Positions 61,685-64,000 of a DNA stretch of 64,000 nt are shown one piece after another. The position numbers and the translations under genes were made by a program. This stretch comes from Sphingomonas sp. (GTDB taxonomy: Bacteria; Pseudomonadota; Alphaproteobacteria; Sphingomonadales; Sphingomonadaceae). The notes beneath the pieces were generated by a model. That model was not told where the DNA came from and did no database searches. It was given only the letters and a program-made list of their open reading frames with translations. The stretch's first letter is position 1. Each line of letters starts with the position of its first letter. Location: the NCBI GenBank assembly GCA_017418975.1, contig JAFOMG010000006.1, positions 186,001 through 250,000 of the forward strand. The letters run 5' to 3'.

Positions 61685-63031
61685 ATGAGCATCGAATGGC
61701 CCGCGCACGGGCTCAAGCTTCAGGCGCGGATCGAAGGCGGCACCGCGATCATCGGCGTGATCGGCATGGGCTATGTCGGCCTGCCGCTCGCCATGGCCTT
61801 TGGTGAGGCCGGCTGCCCCGTCCTCGCCTTCGACGTCGACCAGGCCAAGATCGACGCGCTCGAGGCCGGCGAGAGCTATATCAAGCATATCGATGCCGCC
61901 CGCGTCGCGCCGCTCGTCGCGGACGCGAAGCTGCGCGCCACCGCCGATCTCGGCCGGCTGGACGAAGCGGACGTGGTGCTGATCTGCGTCCCCACGCCGC
62001 TCACCCGCCATCTCGAGCCCGACCTGAAATATGTGGAGAGCACCACCCGCGCGATCGCGAAGACGCTGCGCCGCGGCCAGCTCGTCATCCTCGAATCGAC
62101 CACCTATCCCGGCACCACCGCCGAGGTGATGCAGCCGATCCTCGAGGAAACCGGCCTCGTCGCCGGCAAGGACTTCTTCCTCGCCTATTCGCCCGAGCGC
62201 GAGGACCCCGGCAACCCGACCTATTCGACCACCAAGATCCCGAAAGTGGTCGGCGCCGACGACGGCGTGTCCGCGGCGCTCGCGCTTTCGGTCTATCGCC
62301 ACATCGTCCCCCAGGCGATCCAGGTCTCGTCCGCCGCCACGGCGGAGGCGGTGAAGATCACGGAGAACGTGTTCCGCGCCGTCAACATCGCGCTGATCAA
62401 CGAGCTCAAGCTCATCTTCACCGCGATGGACATCGACGTGTGGGAAGTGATCGACGCGGCGAAATCCAAGCCGTTCGGCTTCATGCCCTTCTATCCCGGC
62501 CCGGGCCTGGGCGGGCACTGCATCCCGATCGACCCCTTCTACCTCACCTGGAAGGCGCGCGAGTATAACCAGCACACCAAGTTCATCGAGCTCGCCGGAC
62601 AGATCAACGCGGACATGCCCCAGCACGTCGTCCGCGTCCTCGCCGACACGATGGATGCCCGTTTCGGCCGGGGCCTGCGCGGCGCGCGCATCCTGGTGCT
62701 GGGCGTGGCCTACAAGAAGAATGTCGAGGATATCCGGGAGAGCCCGTCGCTCCGCCTGATGGAGATGATCGAGGCACGCGGCGCCACCGCCGACTTCCAC
62801 GATCCCCATGTCGCCCAGATCGACAACACCCGCGAGCATCCGACGCTCAACTTCCGCCACGGCGTGGCGTGGGACGCGGCGGAGATCGGGAATTATGACG
62901 CGGTGCTGATCGCCACCGATCACGACGCGGTCGATTACGGCGCGCTGGTCGATGCGGCGAAGCTGGTGATCGACACGCGCAACGCCTGCGGCAAGGCGGG
63001 CATCGCCTCGGACAAGGTGGTCCGGGCTTGA
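61685..63031 (+). CDS. UDP-sugar 6-dehydrogenase (UDP-GlcNAc/WbpA-like)
   Basis: 448 aa. The Rossmann start is IGVIGMGYVGLPLAMAFGEA near residue 23. SYIKHIDAARV near 72 is typical of the WbpA/TviB branch rather than classical UDP-glucose dehydrogenase. VPTPLTRHLEPDLKYV, ESTTYPGTT and the catalytic Cys in GPGLGGHCIPIDPFYLTW near 272 follow, with KKNVEDIRESPSL near 345. It makes a UDP-uronic acid with NAD. Likely co-transcribed with the epimerase. Confidence 0.88.
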   Translation: MSIEWPAHGLKLQARIEGGTAIIGVIGMGYVGLPLAMAFGEAGCPVLAFDVDQAKIDALEAGESYIKHIDAARVAPLVADAKLRATADLGRLDEADVVLICVPTPLTRHLEPDLKYVESTTRAIAKTLRRGQLVILESTTYPGTTAEVMQPILEETGLVAGKDFFLAYSPEREDPGNPTYSTTKIPKVVGADDGVSAALALSVYRHIVPQAIQVSSAATAEAVKITENVFRAVNIALINELKLIFTAMDIDVWEVIDAAKSKPFGFMPFYPGPGLGGHCIPIDPFYLTWKAREYNQHTKFIELAGQINADMPQHVVRVLADTMDARFGRGLRGARILVLGVAYKKNVEDIRESPSLRLMEMIEARGATADFHDPHVAQIDNTREHPTLNFRHGVAWDAAEIGNYDAVLIATDHDAVDYGALVDAAKLVIDTRNACGKAGIASDKVVRA

Positions 63032-63101
63032 TCCCGGGCCGCCTGGCCGCGGCATAGGGCGTCACCCGCCGTCACCGCGGCCCGGAAGCGCGATCCTCGG
63101 C

Positions 63102-63974
63102 TCAGCCGGCGCAGCGGCTGGCCACGAACGCGCGGATTGCCGGCGCCATGTCCTCGCGTTCCAGCGCCACGGCGATATTGGCCTGGATGAAGCCTGCCTT
63201 GTCGCCGCAATCATAGCGCACGCCGTCGAAGGTGACGCCGTGGAAACGCTGGCCGCCGATCATCTGCGCCATCGCATCCGTCAGCTGGATCTCGCCGCCG
63301 GCACCCTTCTCCTGCTTCTCGAGCAGGCGCATCACCTCGGGCTGCAGGATATACCGGCCGATCACCGAGAGGTTCGAGGGCGCGGTGCCCGGGGCCGGCT
63401 TCTCGACCAGCCCCTTCACCTCGGTCAGCGCGCCATCCCGCGCGCCGGGCGTGATGATGCCATAGCGATGGGTCTGGTCGTCGGGGACGATCTCGGCGCA
63501 GATCAGGTTGCCGCCCACCTGATTATACGCGTCGACCATCTGCTTCAGGCAGCCGGGCCGGCCCATCATGAAGTCGTCGGCGAGCAGCACGGCGAAGGGC
63601 TCGTCCCCCACGATGTCGCGGGCGCACCAGACGGCGTGCCCCAGGCCCATCGGCTCCTGCTGGCGGACATAGGCGACCGCGCCGGGCTTCAGCCGGGTCG
63701 CATCGAGAAGCTCGAGCGACTTGCCGCGCGCCGACATGGTCGTCTCGAGCTCATAGGCGATGTCGAAATGATCCTCGATCGCGCTCTTGCCGCGACCGGT
63801 CACGAAGATCATCTGCTCGATGCCGGCCTCCAGCGCCTCGTCGACGGCATATTGGATCAGCGGGCGATCGACGACCGGCAGCATCTCCTTGGGCAGCGCC
63901 TTGGTAGCGGGCAGGAAGCGGGTACCCAGACCGCCCACGGGAAACACGGCCTTGCGCAGCGGCTTGATGGTCAT
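63102..63974 (-). CDS. galU: UTP-glucose-1-phosphate uridylyltransferase
   Basis: 290 aa. It makes UDP-glucose. Nucleotide-binding GGLGTRFLPATKALPKEML near residue 14 is diagnostic, followed by VDRPLIQYAVDEAL. LADDFMMG near 130 holds the metal Asp, and VEKPAPGTAPSNLSVIGRYI near 190 the catalytic Lys. The ATG at 63974 gives the normal N-terminus; a TTG at 63998 would extend it. It converges on the UDP-sugar dehydrogenase gene and supplies its pathway. Confidence 0.96.
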   Translation of the reverse strand: MTIKPLRKAVFPVGGLGTRFLPATKALPKEMLPVVDRPLIQYAVDEALEAGIEQMIFVTGRGKSAIEDHFDIAYELETTMSARGKSLELLDATRLKPGAVAYVRQQEPMGLGHAVWCARDIVGDEPFAVLLADDFMMGRPGCLKQMVDAYNQVGGNLICAEIVPDDQTHRYGIITPGARDGALTEVKGLVEKPAPGTAPSNLSVIGRYILQPEVMRLLEKQEKGAGGEIQLTDAMAQMIGGQRFHGVTFDGVRYDCGDKAGFIQANIAVALEREDMAPAIRAFVASRCAG

Positions 63975-64000
63975 TCGAGAAGCGCCTCTTCGGATCAATC

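Noticed and set aside
58714..61716. Antisense open frame of about 1000 codons over dut to the epimerase
   Set aside because: It crosses several well-identified genes and has no protein-like features of its own.
63034..63085. Terminator between the UDP-sugar dehydrogenase and galU
   Set aside because: CCGGGCCGC and GCGGCCCGG can pair, but the loop is 34 nt and there is no U-tract on either strand.

Overview
The window looks like chromosomal DNA of a sphingomonad (order Sphingomonadales, Alphaproteobacteria). It has very high GC, many TonB-dependent receptors, Tat-exported secreted proteins, an rpsT-dnaA arrangement, a Tim44-like gene next to secB, ubiE-ubiB-coaBC-dut gene order, and GTTC-N7-GTTC as an SOS-box type. 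No phage, plasmid, insertion sequence or CRISPR array is visible.

Positions 1-16100 form a pectin/hexuronate utilisation locus. On the minus strand an operon runs leftward from 5930: an FAH-family hydratase, an ExuT-like transporter, uxaC, kduI, kduD and kdgK (cut by the left edge). Upstream of it lies a GH28 polygalacturonase. Facing right from 7814 are a 1255-residue secreted LamG protein of unknown function, a Tat-exported DUF885 protein and a large TonB-dependent receptor. Three near-identical palindromes related to TGACACCGGTGTCA sit in the intergenic regions and probably bind the locus regulator. A second import locus (16138-22043) has a GPH-type sugar symporter, an unusual regulator made of two fused TetR domains, a TonB-dependent receptor and an exported tyrosine-phosphatase-like protein.

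Positions 22050-27280 are a patchwork: tRNA-Leu(CAA), a DUF805 gene broken by one in-frame TGA, a decayed copy of the 3' end of yifB, a small exported protein, intact yifB, a GH18 lipoprotein and a PGPGW membrane protein. The conserved run rpmH-rnpA-yidD-yidC-engB follows (27368-30499). Then come accessory genes: an acyltransferase-like membrane protein, a chemoreceptor, a MarR-MFS pair with a perfect 16-bp inverted repeat, a GST, and a cupin divergent from dapE. A GGDEF-EAL protein follows.

Positions 40868-60006 are mostly housekeeping: smr, mltA, Tim44-like, secB, murJ, trpS, dnaA, rpsT and mutM, then a chain of nine genes from ubiE to a MoeB/ThiF protein in which seven junctions overlap. 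The right end holds nucleotide-sugar genes (UDP-uronate epimerase, UDP-sugar dehydrogenase, galU) suited to capsule, exopolysaccharide or lipopolysaccharide synthesis.

A family of short palindromic repeats built on CGTCATCCCCGC occurs at least nine times between genes, three times as composite elements of 80-140 bp with inverted ends. No complete new defence or mobile system was found. The most interesting unexplained items are the LamG/DUF885 pair, the fused double TetR and its operator-like repeats, the yifB remnant, and an SOS box without an obvious target.
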